A stretch of 64,000 nt of DNA from Sarcocystis neurona (Eukaryota; Apicomplexa; Conoidasida; Eucoccidiorida; Sarcocystidae). This document shows, one piece after another, positions 12,229-25,262 of this stretch (position 1 is the stretch's first letter; each line of letters starts with the position of its first letter). Location of the stretch: NCBI GenBank assembly GCA_000727475.1, contig KL647303.1, positions 524,408 to 588,407 on the forward strand, given 5' to 3'. Below the pieces are notes generated by a model that was not told where the DNA came from, searched no databases, and worked only from the letters and a program-made list of their open reading frames with translations. Made by a program: the position numbers and the translations under genes.

Positions 12229-15200
12229 GCGTGCATCACGCGACGTGATTTCGACTCAACAGACTCCTTTCTGAGTGAACTGGCCTTGAGGTATGTGTCC
12301 GGATTTGGTGTCCTCTCAGAAAACATCTGCTTGCCGTCCCTACGAACACAGGTATATACAGAACTTGCAATACAGCATCCCAACAGTATGCTGCAATCTT
12401 GTAAGTAATATTGTGTTGGTCCGATTGTTTCTCCAGAGTTGCGACTTTTCTTAGGCAGTTTCGCATGAATTACTTCGGCAGCTGTAGCACTAGCAGCAAC
12501 GCGCACTTGGTTCATGGGGTGCAGCACATCCGTATGTAATACATATTAGACAGAGAGACCGCGAGATAACTATGTACACATGTAACAGGTTTTATGAGAA
12601 AGGCGTCCGGGAAAAGGCAAGCCTTTCACGTAGGTAAGCCGCATCTGTCAGCTGGTTGCGTGCGGTTGTTCTGGACGTCCACAACGCCCCCTGTCACCGG
12701 AGGCTGCATGTGAGCTGCCGCATTCAACCAAGCAGGCATAGAATACCTTGACAACCTTGTCTCTCGTACCCGCACATGTTCCAGAGTTACACGTGGTGTT
12801 TTTGCGACCAGGGTAGATTGCCAAAAGCTATGGACCTGATCTGCGTACTTGCAAGACCGTGTAGTCACACATTTGTGCACCGAATTCGAATGAAGCCGTC
12901 CTTGTCTGATTGCGCACATACTTATTTTTTCGAATCAATACACCTCTGTACGCCAGGGAGAGGAGGGGCGATGACATTTCCACGCTCCTTGGCAAGACGT
13001 GCGAGTCGATCACAAGCGTGCGGATATGACAGCAGCTGGCGAAGCCTTCTTTTCTTAATTGTGTAGGTTGATACTACCGAGTAGGAGCCATACATTACAC
13101 TCAAGTTGTTCCAGTAGCTGCGTTCACCCCACGTACACAAGTACGTGCGCGAATATACTTTTGGGGCCGTTGTTGATGGATGGGCACAGGAAATGCGCAG
13201 GGATTTCGTAGTTTGCAGCCAGCTCGAACGTCGGTGGAACGTCCCATACATACAGAGCCTTCTTTTGAAGAAGTAGAAGACAGGCAGGCGTACTGCCTCC
13301 GGATGAGGGAACCTGGTGTATCAGCGGTGATTAGGTATATGTGCGACTGCGTAGCGCATCTGGAGGATAAATACTTGGATCCGCAAAGCTTTGTGTAGGT
13401 CCACATTATTTCCTCACCATGTTGTTACGTCTTAAATGTCTTGCCACACCACATTCATGGAGCCACTAAATACGATGGAAAAACTTGTACTACCGAATTC
13501 TTCCCATTGTGATAGAAAGAACTGGACACGACAATTCAGAAGTTCCAGCTGCCTCAACCCACCTCATGCGCATCTGCGCATCTGCGGCGCGTTCAAAGCA
13601 TAACGGGCGCTCTGTTACAAAATTCTTTTCTCTCCAGCCACCGTGAAATTGCCGTTGGTTTAGTTTTGCTCTGCTACCACAAGAAAGTTTGTGTACAACT
13701 TCTGCGTTAGAACTCACCCACCATACACGCCCACACAACTTGGGCTGCTAAGGAACCGTTCCCAGCCACACCCGCTTACGCCGTCACAATGACGTCTCAA
13801 AGCGCAAGGGAGGCTGACAGCGTCCTGTTTCGGTCTGTTCGACTCTACCTATTCGTCGACCACAGATGCAGCGGCATTCATCCACAGTGTTTCTGGCACG
13901 GTTTAGAGTGTTTCTGGCACGGTTCAACCTTTGCAGGCATTCGACAGCTTGACAGTCATCTACACTCACAGTTGTATGAGTCCGCAAAGGCGCTTTGCTC
14001 ATGTTCAGTTGAAGCGAAGGAGCTACCAGAAAGACGGCGGCTCGACAGCGTTAAGAGTCGGCTCTCACATTATGAAGTAACAGCTGTTGACTTTTGTCAT
14101 CTGTAAGCTCGATACCTTTTCATTCAGAACTTACAAGTTTCTCGTCGAGTCCGCACATACGCATGCAGTAGCACCCGGTTGCACACTGTCTACGCCGTCA
14201 AATATCAACAGCAGACAATCCAGTGGAGGTCGGGTTGTCTCCCCACAGCCGTGTCTACCTACATCACATGAAGTACTTTCCATGTAAGGTGCGAACAAAA
14301 AGTGACAGCCTGCACACAAAGTAGAATCATGTATATCATGTTTTGACGCCCGCTAAGTTCCTGATGCGATCCCTGCTTGACGAACACGTAGGTGATAGAC
14401 ACGTAAGGCTCTTGATGAATACCGGTTTGCATGGGTGTCTGGATGGATGATCTACATCACCGTGTTAGAATGCATGTATCTCTGGGAATCTTGGACGTAC
14501 TTTCATGTGTGATAAACACTTGTCTGCGTGAGCGTCCTGTTCAGGCCACAAGAGTGTCACAGCATGCAGTTGTTGTGCTACGGACGCGTGCCGACAGAGA
14601 ACGACGTACACCGCGGTACGCTGTTCATTGTGAGGCATCCACCTTGCGCCCGCCGAGACGGTCATTGCACGTGGAATTGTTGTACTCACTTCATGCCATG
14701 TCAACCACTCAGGAAGAAACCGGGCTTCAATGTGTACCGTACTCACGTAGCGAGTGAGGCACACAAATGTAGAATAGGTTTCACGGTTGACGGTTTTCAC
14801 CTGCCGTCTGCGAGGCAAATACAACAGAGTAGACTTCGTAGTTGGCCGTTATTACCTGTGGTTAGGGAAACACACATGTGGTTCACTGCAGTGCTTTGCG
14901 CGTAGAAGTGCGCACAAGTCAGTCAGTGTGAAAAGACTCTATTGCAGAGGTTACTTACTTCACAAGCTGTGTCAATATAGAATCCTGGCCGTACGTGTGC
15001 CGATTTTGCACAGCAGTGAAGCCACGTACGGAGGAGAGAGAAAAGTGTGTCTCCATTTCCTCCTGCTTTGTCTCGTTGCTCAAAGTTTTGTACGGAGTGA
15101 AGTGGCAAATGCTATGTCTCGTTTCGCGTGTATACAACTATGGGTACGTGTCCGTCCAGAAGCAGAAAAAGAAGAAACTGCGCAGTCTCCTACGCTTGGA

Positions 15201-16413
15201 CACGTCCGTGGAGAGAGAACCCGGTGTCTCGCATGCAGATTGGCGGGAGTTTTGCTGCCCCTGTTGCTGCCCATGCGTAGCTACCGGGCCCCACAACTTA
15301 ACTGTTTTAGCTCGAAACACTTGTAGTTATACTGTCCTCCCCAAAGTCGGTTGCGAGGATCTCCGGCTCTCTTTTTCACTCGACGCGTCCATTCGAGAAC
15401 TTGTTGACGTAAATGAAGTGCAACAAATCATCATTCACGCCTTTTCCGTAGAACCCGCACGGTAAATGATTTAACGCATCTAGCAACTGTGAAGGCGTGT
15501 GCGAACTGCCTTTGCCTGCATGTCGTCCGAGGAGATGTGATGATGGTAGGCGCTTCGGAATTGAATAAAATTATAGAGTAGGTAAAGCTTCACACGCACG
15601 TACGATGCAATTAATAAATGCGAGGCGATGTAGCTCGTCCCCAAGCAAAGAGCGCTTGCTCTACGAGGTTATGCAACACCATTCAGATAACGGAATTGTG
15701 AAGAAGTGCACATCTTTTTTTTAGTGGTTCTTTCTATGTCCCTCAAATTTCCCCGTGTGAAGCTGAGAGATAACAGCACTCGACAGACACAGTAGTGGAA
15801 GGGTGTCGTCTCCGTCATTCTGCATGCATGAGACACGTCTATTGTTCCGATTACCATTATAACATAAGGTCACCTTTGTGCCTGCAACAGCCCTTTGGGA
15901 ACACTTAGCCAGCAGCGTGTCTACGGGGCAGCAGAGAACTAAAGTGGCCTTCCTGGCCGCCATACTTTTCGGGAACACGTCGCCAGCGGCATGTGTACAG
16001 GACAGCAGAAATCTCTGTATGGGAAACGCAGAGGCACACGGTTTAACCTTTCTGCTGCAAGGGCAAACTGATGAAGGGAAACTCCATTACACTACAGCGT
16101 AAGGCTAAAGTGAGAGGAGATGTCCACATTCCGCAACTTCCTCCGTATACTGTGCACAGAGTTCTGAACATGCGTGGTCGGTGTCTCCGAATGTAGTGAC
16201 ATACTTGTATTCTGATGCACGTCCTTGCGCTTCGCCCACACGCACCAATCCACGCCACTATATTCTAGGGGAGAAACCAGTTGCATAAACCACTGCAAGG
16301 AGTTACGAGCATCACTGCAGAAATACTCTTGTCCTCGACAGAGGTATCGCAGGCGTGTCACTGAGCGTCGACAGAACCATTTGCTCGATGCGTCTACGCT
16401 TCTTAATATGTAA
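12229..16413 (+). CDS. Unidentified multi-exon gene, 3' portion
   Basis: The family is not recognised. A chain of plus-strand exons can be joined with consistent phases: 12229-12400, 12957-13062, 13284-13394, 13638-13705, 13937-14102, 14169-14228, an exon starting at 14713, then after an unresolved interval 15891-16098 and 16269-16413 (stop). Several donors are near consensus (GTAAGT at 12401, GTAGGT at 13063 and 13395, GTAAGC at 14103, GTAAGG at 16099). Some acceptors have good pyrimidine tracts (TTCTTTTCTCTCCAG before 13638). The joined protein looks helical and globular rather than repetitive (for example REIAVGLVLLCYHKK, and DKYLDPQSFV before it) and ends in a basic tail with RYRRRVTERRQNHLLDAST. 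The 5' end and the 14.8-15.9 kb interval are unresolved. It lies about 0.5 kb upstream of the RSPH14 homologue on the same strand. Individual exons could be wrong, since spurious protein-like frames are common in this window. Confidence 0.4.
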
Positions 16414-16927
16414 TCAGATGTATCTGTTTGTCCTGTATTTACGCGTTCGCGTGTGTATGGAAGCGTACCGCTGTGTCTACCGCAGCTATTAGCCGGCGTC
16501 TGTGGTATTTACGTACGTACCGATACGTATGATGTTGGCATGTGCGTGTACGTGTATGTGGGTGTGTGCTTCTCTGCGTTGGGCTCTACCGGAATGTTTG
16601 TCAACGTATATGCTGTAACGACCTGGGCGTTGCTCTCTGTTGACCTGCTGGCTTGTGCCTTGTCTGTGTGGGGAGGGGAGAAACAAGCTCACTGTGCCAA
16701 AGCAGTGCGTTGTACCGCACACACGGCGACTGACACAACAATGTCGCACCACCCGCGTTAACACTACTCGCATATATATACATTACTTTCGACAACGGTA
16801 GAAGCACGGAGTGTGTGTCTACTCTGCAGTGCTATTAATCAGTGACGCTAAATGTCTTTTTCTTTCTGCATAGTTCCTTCGAACACGGAAGCAGAGAATC
16901 CCGACTTGCTTTGTTCCCAGTACAAGA

Positions 16928-19900
16928 ATGTTCAACTCCACTACGGCTCGACTGGGCGTTGTAAACCCAGACTTGAAGCCGCTGCCTCCTAGCACACTGC
17001 AGTGTGCTTACGGTCGGCGGTACTACAAAAAGCTTGCAACCCAGCTGAACAGTGAAGATGACGTGTTGAAGAAAAAAACGCTGCAAGAACTTCTAACTCT
17101 GTTGAAGAGCCCTCAAAACTGCGTCGAGGCTTTCCACGCAGGTAGCTTTTCTACCTGTTGTGTATGCAGAAGTTGTAGAGCCTCTTTCCGTACATGAGTG
17201 TCTTCACATGCTTTCGCGGGCATACCCTCACCTGAATATTTAACACGCTGGTGCTTGATAGGGGTACACATTCAGTGCACCTGAGTATGCGCCCTCTGTT
17301 CGCATTTTGACATGTTTGACAGTTCTTTAGCCGCCTGCACTCTCCTCCGGTCTTTCTGTGTACACAAACACGTTTCGGGTTACGGATATCATTGGGATAT
17401 TAAAAACAAATTTGTGGCGTCAGTCCTCGCGCACGTGCCGAGCAACACTTTGAGAAGGGCGTCAGCCCTGTGGTCAAGGGCGCACTGAACAATGCTGAGT
17501 ATTCCTGACTCACCAACGGAAGGGAGAAAATGTAGATTGACAAGCAGGTGGATGAGTACCTCGCACGCAAAAGGTCACCAACCTACGTGAACTGGGGTGC
17601 CGCTCGATGCACCCCTGTATGCGCGCAGATATAGTACGTGAACACGCACCAGGTGCACGGCCTGCGAATTCTACTATACTATGAAGAGGCATCAGTGTCC
17701 CGCATGGTTGACATCTTATCATACACTGGAGTATGTTCACCCGCGGATCTGCTTGCGCGCAGATAGCCATCATTTCGAGGGTTGTTATCGCACAACTTAG
17801 CAGACAATGAATTCTGCTCAGGCCCGCATCTGTGTGCACTTTTGTACGTGCTGGTGGAGAATCAGAAATGTACGAAAGTGTCCAGATCCCTAAGAAGAGA
17901 ATCCATTTTTCGCCCGAAGTGTGTTGCAGACAAATTTCCGTAGAGCAAGACACATCGTTCTGACCGTTTAATGTTCACGTATTTCGAATCAATTCTGTGC
18001 ATCTGATCGCCGAGCTACAGCTACATGGCACTCAGTGGCCGAATCACTACGCAAAACATACCACCTCGGCAGGAAGCGTTATGCACCGTCTACAAAGTGC
18101 TTCACTCAAGTACGCTTATTTGCTTTATGTACCGGAGAGCTGAAGCACGCACATCCCACAGCCACGTAGAAGAGTACGCGCCTTCTCGAGAGCAGATACT
18201 AGTTCACGTGTACTGTAGAACATTATTGAGTGGAACGTTTTCAAGTCGGGCTGACCAATCAACTCTGCATGTAATGTAGACGTAGCCCTCCGCATCCCCT
18301 GAACCTGTCGAGAATTATACGACTGCACAGTCAGAGATGCATACGTGTGTCACTTTTTGTCCTGTAAGCTAAGTAGAATTGACTTTGCTTCTTGATGTCC
18401 TGGGTGTCAGTACATTTTTCAGATGTGGACCTAGATGTCTTTGCGCGAAAACGCACTGATTTGTACGCGTATAATGGATGTCTATCACAAGCGGTTTTGA
18501 GTAAGCGCATTCTAGTCGAACTCGCACTAGAGGTCATCTGAGTACTTCCAGTCCGTCTTGTGTATCACTGATGTTCACTTTCGACTTTGCATGCCCGCCT
18601 GCTTCCTCCCTTGGGTGCTGCAACAGCTGTGCGTCCCACTGGTTGAGTCTGAGCATTTGAGCAGGGATCCTAGACGTGCTACTCCGAGGGATCGAGGGCA
18701 CCACCGTCGAACTTCGGGGTTCCGTAGTGGAGGTGCTTCAACAGTACCTACTCAGTTCAGCAGGTCGCTGCATCTTTCAGAAGCCTCCAGCTCTCCTGGC
18801 TTTATCCAGAGCGCTGTTCCCGCTTCTCCACGATGACGACTTGTCAATACGCAGGACCGTAATGGATTGCATTCGCCTAGTCGCGACAGACAAGGACTGT
18901 AGGTGTTGCCGAACAACAATACTGCGAGAGCGTGTATATACGTTATTAGTGCTTCCGCTTGCTTGTGTAAGTGGGAAGCGCACACGCGTGCGGATAGCCC
19001 ATCACGTCACTTTGTTAGTATTATCCGCAACAATGCTTACACGTACGTGTAGAGGCATATCCATATATGTGTCTGTATATTAGCACATTCCTAGACCGTC
19101 ACAGTATTTTGCACACGCAGCTGTACCACTGAGGCATTTACGGATCTCGTTCGTGAGCCTCCGGATCCATATGATGACATGCGCAACACGCGTCATATTC
19201 AGACAAAGATGCTCTATTCATATGTGTCTTCAACGGGACGTACACACACCCGGCCTGTAGTTTTTGTAAAGACAAGTTCTTGTGCTTGGTGTTTCACGCC
19301 AACGCGGCGGTTTGCGTATCCTGCCAAAACGGTCGCTACGGATAGTAAGTACAAAAGGAAAGGAGTGTATACACTTGCTGAACCCCATGATTCCATGCTC
19401 TCTTGTGTTCTTTTCTGGATATTCGTGACTATTCGAGCTCAAACATTTGTCAGGATTCCCCTGAAGGAATGCGACGCACAATCGGGTTCGAAAAGTCAGT
19501 ACCCAGAAAACATTCTTCTGCAGATGTGCGAAGCCCTACATTGAAAGTGAAAGTGTGCGGGACCCCTGTTTGTGAATTTGGCAGCGGCTCTTTTCTTGTC
19601 TTCTTCCGGCCTGGTGCTGGACCTGCTGATTCAAACTGCATGGACGACTGCGGGGTTCTACACGAAAGAACGCCTGCGGGAGCTCTGCAGGCTTTCGATA
19701 GATAAGCGAACATCAACAACGTTTGTGGATGCAACAGCTTTACCAAAGCAAGGAGAGGAAGCGTCCCTTGGGGACTGCCGGCCCGATCATCGGGCAGATG
19801 CGACTAAGGGCGAAATGTTATCACCTAAAACCAAAGGGGAAGGAGAGTCCAACCTTTCCTCCAATTCACAAAGCGCGACAGAGTCTCCCCAGTGGGGAAG

Positions 19901-22900
19901 GGAGGAAACGTTAGGGCAGAATGCGGAAATGAAAGAACCTAATTCACCTCCCACCTACTCGAAGACACCGATCACCACCACACCCAGCTTTGAAAACAGA
20001 AAACAAAGGCCCTCTTGGAGAGCGCTACGGGCCAGACGCGTCCCTAGACGTCAGTGGGTGGCATGTGTACGATCCATCCGCGTGAACTGGGGACACCAGA
20101 CTAAAAAATTTACATTTTACCAGACACTCGCGCGGCAGGACACTGATACTCACGCGTGCGCCGCTAGCATTGATTCTGTTGCCGGTTTTGGTGCTGCTTC
20201 TGGTTCTACCATATCTGGCAGTGGTCGCGCAACAGACTCAGCTTCTGCTGCGGCGAGAGCTGGCGAAGGAGGAGACTCAACTCTACCCCTCTCAACAGAG
20301 GACACAGCAGCAAACGTAAGACAGACGGGCTGCTGCGCTGCCTCCGCACACTGCCTTAGGGCAAACCACTTCAACAAAAGCACATCCCGAACACTGACAG
20401 GACATTTTGCTTGTTCTCCTTTCTCTTCCTGGAAACATCTGCGATCTCGAAAACAGCCACGGCGGCGGTGGGTGGCCACTGAAAGAGCAGCACGTGTGAA
20501 GTGGGGCAGGAACCCCGCACTCCTCCGCTTCAGCGTGGGCCTACACCAGCAAGACGAGATTGCCACACGGCGAGACGTAGCTGCTGTTTCAGAGACCATT
20601 CTAAGTGATCAGCTGCCTCTTCCCCCACAAAATTATCAAGAAAAACTAGTTGGAAACGTTGCGCAGCATCCTCTACCTCAGGAATCTCACGCGATATGGA
20701 TTAGTGCAGGAACAAAAGAGCCATCCTGTTCCACAGTTGACATGATGCAGCACTGTACAGTTAATAAACAAGGACAGCCACAAGAAGGCAGTTTCGTGGA
20801 AGCTTTCAGATGTGGGAATGCAGGATTACCTGTGAATGCGAAAGAAGCAGCAGTATCAGCAGCAACAGGAGCAGGGGACAAGACGATGGCGCAGGATGAC
20901 ACGACTTCCCCAGTGCGTTGTATTGGGGAGGGCAAGGACTTTCTGACCACAACTCTGCTGGAGCTAAGTATTTTAGGAGGTGTGTCGCTGCATGACGAAG
21001 CTCACTGTGTACGAGATAAGACGGATCTCCTTGTCTCCGTACATGATTCGCTAGAAAACTCCACAGAAATGCGGACGAATTACCCGCACGCTGTGAAGAA
21101 ATCTACGACGACAGAGTACGACGCTAGCGTCTTCCTGACGCGCGCAACCGCTGCGGATCTAGCGCACACTATTTTGTCGCGGGTTTCGTCAGATGGTGCT
21201 GCTGCGCGTCTGGCACATGTGTCTCCCCGAGTCTTTCTACACATCTTCATACACACGTTCGCCCCTGCTGTCTCTACGGAAGATTGTCCGTCCGTATGCT
21301 CTGTCCGGCGCGAGTCGCTAGAGAGCCAACACAGGTCAACAAAGATATGTCCGATGAAAGCTCGCCATCAGTTCCTGACCTCCTGCACTCGACTTCTTAC
21401 TCTGGTCTGCAAGGAAGCCTACTTCCGCGAAGCACTGGTGGAAGGAAAAGTGCTTATATACGTGGGAGACATGCTGAAAGCGTTGCTGGAGATACAGTTT
21501 CCATTGGTAGGGAGCGTTGAGCGAATCAAACGGGAGGATGAGTTACTTACGGATAACACTTGCAGAAGACCTAAGACAGATAAGACATCCTGCATACAGC
21601 CGAAGACGTGTCCCACTGCGGTAGAAAGGGGCAAAGAAATCTTGCTGCAACAGCTTGTAGCTGACGACGACGAATCAAAGAAGAGGAAGGTATGTGCAAA
21701 TGACGCTGCAACGGTCTGGTCATCCAGACCCTCTGCTCAACATGCGTTTTATGTATCCCGCCGGCCCTTGAGGGTTAAATAACTCACAGGTCGCCGCTGA
21801 AATTTGTACCCACGCGTATACGTATCAACACGTGTACCTTTTTATACAGTACACGTGCGCATATCTTTATATAGACGGGAGACACATGACTACGGTCGTA
21901 GATCGTTATTCGCGTGTACGTGTGAACATCTGGCAAAATAGCACACAAACAGAGACACAAGTCTGCGCGAAGCCTGAACGAGGATAGGTCGCCGGCTTGT
22001 AAACATCAGGTAACGCCACCTCCATCAGTCTGTGTAATCATACTTTCTCACCTGTACCTGCGACTACTGTCCAGCAAGTTGCTCATTCACGTAGGCGTGC
22101 CGACGCAAACATACGCACATACACATGCGGACTGACTTACAAATGGACAAATAGCCACAGATGCGGGTATATGTAACTGCCGGACAGTGAGTCCATAGCG
22201 ATGAGGTTCGCCCACGCGTGTAAGCATGTATCTACATATATTTGTGTCTACCTATATATATGTATGTCTACCTGCACACGATAATATCCACGCTTGTATG
22301 CGAATATCGGCGGACCCTATGAAGATATTTGGAAAACGAGAGATAGGTGGGGGTGCCAAATGGAGTCCTACCGGTGTCCACGTGCAGATGCATCTATGCT
22401 GTAATGAAGGTACGTGGGTGCAAAGAGTCCCACTGATGCACTGCGCTTATCACTGTGATGCGGAGGATGTGGATAATTTGGCGCACACCGCTTAAGCACG
22501 TAATATTAGGAGCAGAGATCTCTTCCTGTTCGGACCGCATCTCTGAAGAGGGAAGCTGCTGCTTGACGACAGTGGAACGAGTAATGACGTGTGTACTTCC
22601 ACAACACGAGAAGCGCGCGGCGTCCTTACCTAATTGTGGGACCACGCGCTTGTGTGTGTCTCTGGCAGACAGGGCTATGCGGTTACGTCCGCACTGCATA
22701 TCTGATGATACAAACACGCTCGAAGAGTAAAGGCACCAAACACCTGCAGTAAGATAAAGAATGTATGCGGATTTACACGTACAGGCGAACCTGCACACTT
22801 TGCAGCGGCGACGCCACAGAATTAGTAGGCAGGATCCTGTTCAGTGTGCTTGACAACTGCATCTAAATATCAGTTCCCACGGTCGCACCGGCAAGCGCGA

Positions 22901-23940
22901 CGCATGCAGCCTTCCGTCCAAAATCAGAAATTGATGCATGCAAGATGCACACACATACATTTTCGTTGACTTTTACACATTTTTGCCAGAGACCACATCA
23001 ACCGAATCTCGGACGCATCCAAGATAAAATGCGGTCTCTGCTACGCGTGTTCAGGCATTCTTCCATGGGTCGCTCGTCTGTTCAAACGACCCGAAAGATC
23101 GTTCTCTTCCAGCAGACGCTGTTGAAGACTGCAGAGGCGACCTACTAGCGCTAGTCGCTGCTCTTTTGCTCTCCATTGAGGCAAAACGGCAGTGTACTGA
23201 ACACTTCTTGCTGCTAGTCGCTGCCACGTGCTTTCTCGAAACCAAGTCAAACAATCTGGGCTATGTAAGCGAAATGTGGTAGACTGCACACGCGGGACCG
23301 GTTCTGTATGTTTTCCTGGTACACTGCTTTGGAGAATGCTCACGTCTGCGTGCGCGTGTGTCATCGACCGTGCGCACCGTCTGAGGAATGTCATACGCCT
23401 ATTAATAGACGCAACTATTGGGCACTCTTTGACAGCACACGCGGAGCGACATGTGCACTGATACAGCCTGCGTACGCCTGCGTGCATAGCGCCCACTTCG
23501 TAATAAAACTGGATTTGGATCCCAACAGACAAGCCATTGCAGATACACATTACGACTCCGTCAGTGTAAAGATGGATCCTGTAGTCTCTCGTGGTCGTCG
23601 TTCACGCGCATCCACACACACACAAGTAATAAGCTGTCTCTGCACACTTGTGTGCTGAGGAATCTCTACATTCCTACATCATCCACCGGGGTTGGCGTGT
23701 ACCTGCCTTTGATATGGTCGTACTCTGCAGGCGTTGCAGATAATCGTAAACGTTTGCGAGAACCCGAATGCGCGCCAGAAGTTACTGCCATTACTTCTAC
23801 CTCACTTGACGGACATGCATAAGCATATGCACACGCTGATGACAGAAAATTCTTCTTCTTTTACGTACGAGGAGCTGGAGCTTTGCCGCCTTCAGCGGTG
23901 CTGCAAGAGAGCAATCGACGCTGTCTGCAGCGCCGTATGA
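16928..23940 (+). CDS. RSPH14: RSPH14-like radial spoke / armadillo-repeat protein with large insertion
   Basis: Homologue of radial spoke head 14 (RTDR1), an armadillo-repeat protein of the flagellar axoneme. Exon 1, 16928-17141, starts at ATG (MFNSTTARLGVV) and contains LQCAYGRRYYKKLATQLN and LLTLLKSPQNCVEAF. These match the conserved N-terminal family pattern of a Tyr-Gly-Arg/His-Arg helix followed by a first armadillo unit. Donor G/GTAGCT joins in phase to exon 2 at 18665 (GILDVLLRGIEGT), a second armadillo unit, ending near 18902. The last exon, 23731-23940, gives ALQIIVNVCENPNARQKLL and then LQRCCKRAIDAV before the stop, like the family's C-terminal repeat. Between them, an exon near 19121-19344 and a long exon of about 19585-21689 (donor AAG/GTATGT) add about 700 residues rich in Ser, Thr and Lys. 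The family is normally about 350 residues; this model gives about 996. Boundaries of the third and fourth exons are tentative. Expected site: microgamete axoneme. Confidence 0.8.
20013..20565 (+). repeat. Two-copy protein module inside the RSPH14-like insertion
   Basis: Two segments of the long exon encode similar peptides of about 45 residues. The first begins at 20013 (SWRALRARRVPRRQWVA, then RVNWG) and the second near 20427 (SWKHLRSRKQPRRRWVA, then RVKWG). Both continue with an aromatic-containing stretch and end in Gln-Asp. The pattern SW-x2-LR-x-R-x2-PRR-x-WVA-x2-R-x2-RV-x-WG is shared. They are separated by about 90 residues of Ser/Ala/Thr-rich sequence. The module is not one I recognise. 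Confidence 0.7.
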
Positions 23941-24904
23941 GATGAGCCAGTCACAGCATTCTACCAGCAGCCGGCGCCATTAGCGCGGAAGTACATGGCA
24001 ACGCACCCCTTCAGAAGTGGGTGCACAATACGTACATTGCCAGCTTTTAACGTGACCCTTTCAGCTCACTCGTTCATCACGGTTGCACCTACCAGCGTAA
24101 AGAACTCAAAATGCTGCGAACGTGCTAATCCTCTGTTTGCGTTTGTTGTATTAATCTTTTGTGCCTCACCCGAAAGCTGTGTGACTACACGTGTTGCAAA
24201 TGTGCGTTTATTTCTCAATTTCGAGTGCACAAGCGACCCTGCAAACTAGACACGGCGAGTTTTGAAATATATACATTTCCCTTCGTGCGTCTTTTGGATG
24301 CACGAATTCCCGCGTTTGAATGGAGACGGATATGCATGTTCCCGGCACACGCATATGCAGACGTTAGTTGAAACCGCATGCTTCCCTCTAGTGTCACACT
24401 TGCTTGGTCGCACACGTAGGCCAGGCATCTGCTTCTAATTTGCCTGTCTGCCTAACAACGCGTGTGTTTCTTCGTTTGGGAACAATCGAGCGTACAGCTT
24501 CCATCTACGTTCGCCAACTGTAGACTTGCTTCCTTACCTGTGCCCCTCAAGAAAACAGTAAATCACTCAAGTCGATTGAACGTACCACTGCGCAGCCAGG
24601 TGGAAGTTCCGCAGAATGCAGAAAACGGATAATTCCGGAAGCAGCGGTATGGGAAGCCTTCACTTATTGTCCGCTTAATGTATCGAGGGCCAAGGCCTCG
24701 CGGTCTTTAGCGCTGACCCTCCCGACAATCTGCACTTGTACGAAGGCCCCCGTGACGCACTGTTTCTCTCCTTTCTGTGGGATACTTGCCTTGCGGCCTG
24801 CTCTCGACTCGTGCAGCTGAATGCAGTACGTCCGCGTGTGTCTCACTGCGACCGCAGTGATATCATGCGCGAGCGCCATGGTGGGAGACGCATCGCATGT
24901 TCAC

Positions 24905-24982
24905 ACTTCATGCCATAAGTTCTAAAGTGCTGAACCAGAGTTTCTTCATGCCATAATTTCTAAAGTTCTGAACCAGAGTTTT
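24905..24982 (+). repeat. 39-bp tandem duplication
   Basis: A segment beginning TTCATGCCATAAGTTCTAAAG and ending in AACCAGAGTTT occurs twice in direct succession with about three substitutions. It is non-coding and lies downstream of the RSPH14-like gene. Confidence 0.85.
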
Positions 24983-25262
24983 GCAGCCAAGCGCTCCGGG
25001 TTAGTCAGAATACATCAGTGTGCTGGTGACGTGTAAAAGAAGCTGCGTGCGGCGATTTCTACCCACACACACGTAATCCTGTCCACTCGGTGCACCTACG
25101 ATTACAACAGCGAAAACAGTGCTGCCGCCAGCGACGACTGACTAATTCCGCGCAGCAGTCATCGAAGTACCAAAGAGCGAGCGGTATGTACATAATACTA
25201 AGTCCTGCGAAATGCACTTTTTTTCGTCCGTTCAACGGACAACGAAGATTGTGATGTCCCCC

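Noticed and set aside
15620..15690. Possible tRNA-like stretch (TGTAGCTCG and a GGTTATGC block)
   Set aside because: No cloverleaf forms: the acceptor ends do not pair and there is no proper T-loop.
19403..19705. Plus-strand ORF of 100 codons after an acceptor at 19453
   Set aside because: It is in a different frame from the long RSPH14-like exon that overlaps it and has no family support. It would end the protein before the C-terminal armadillo unit.
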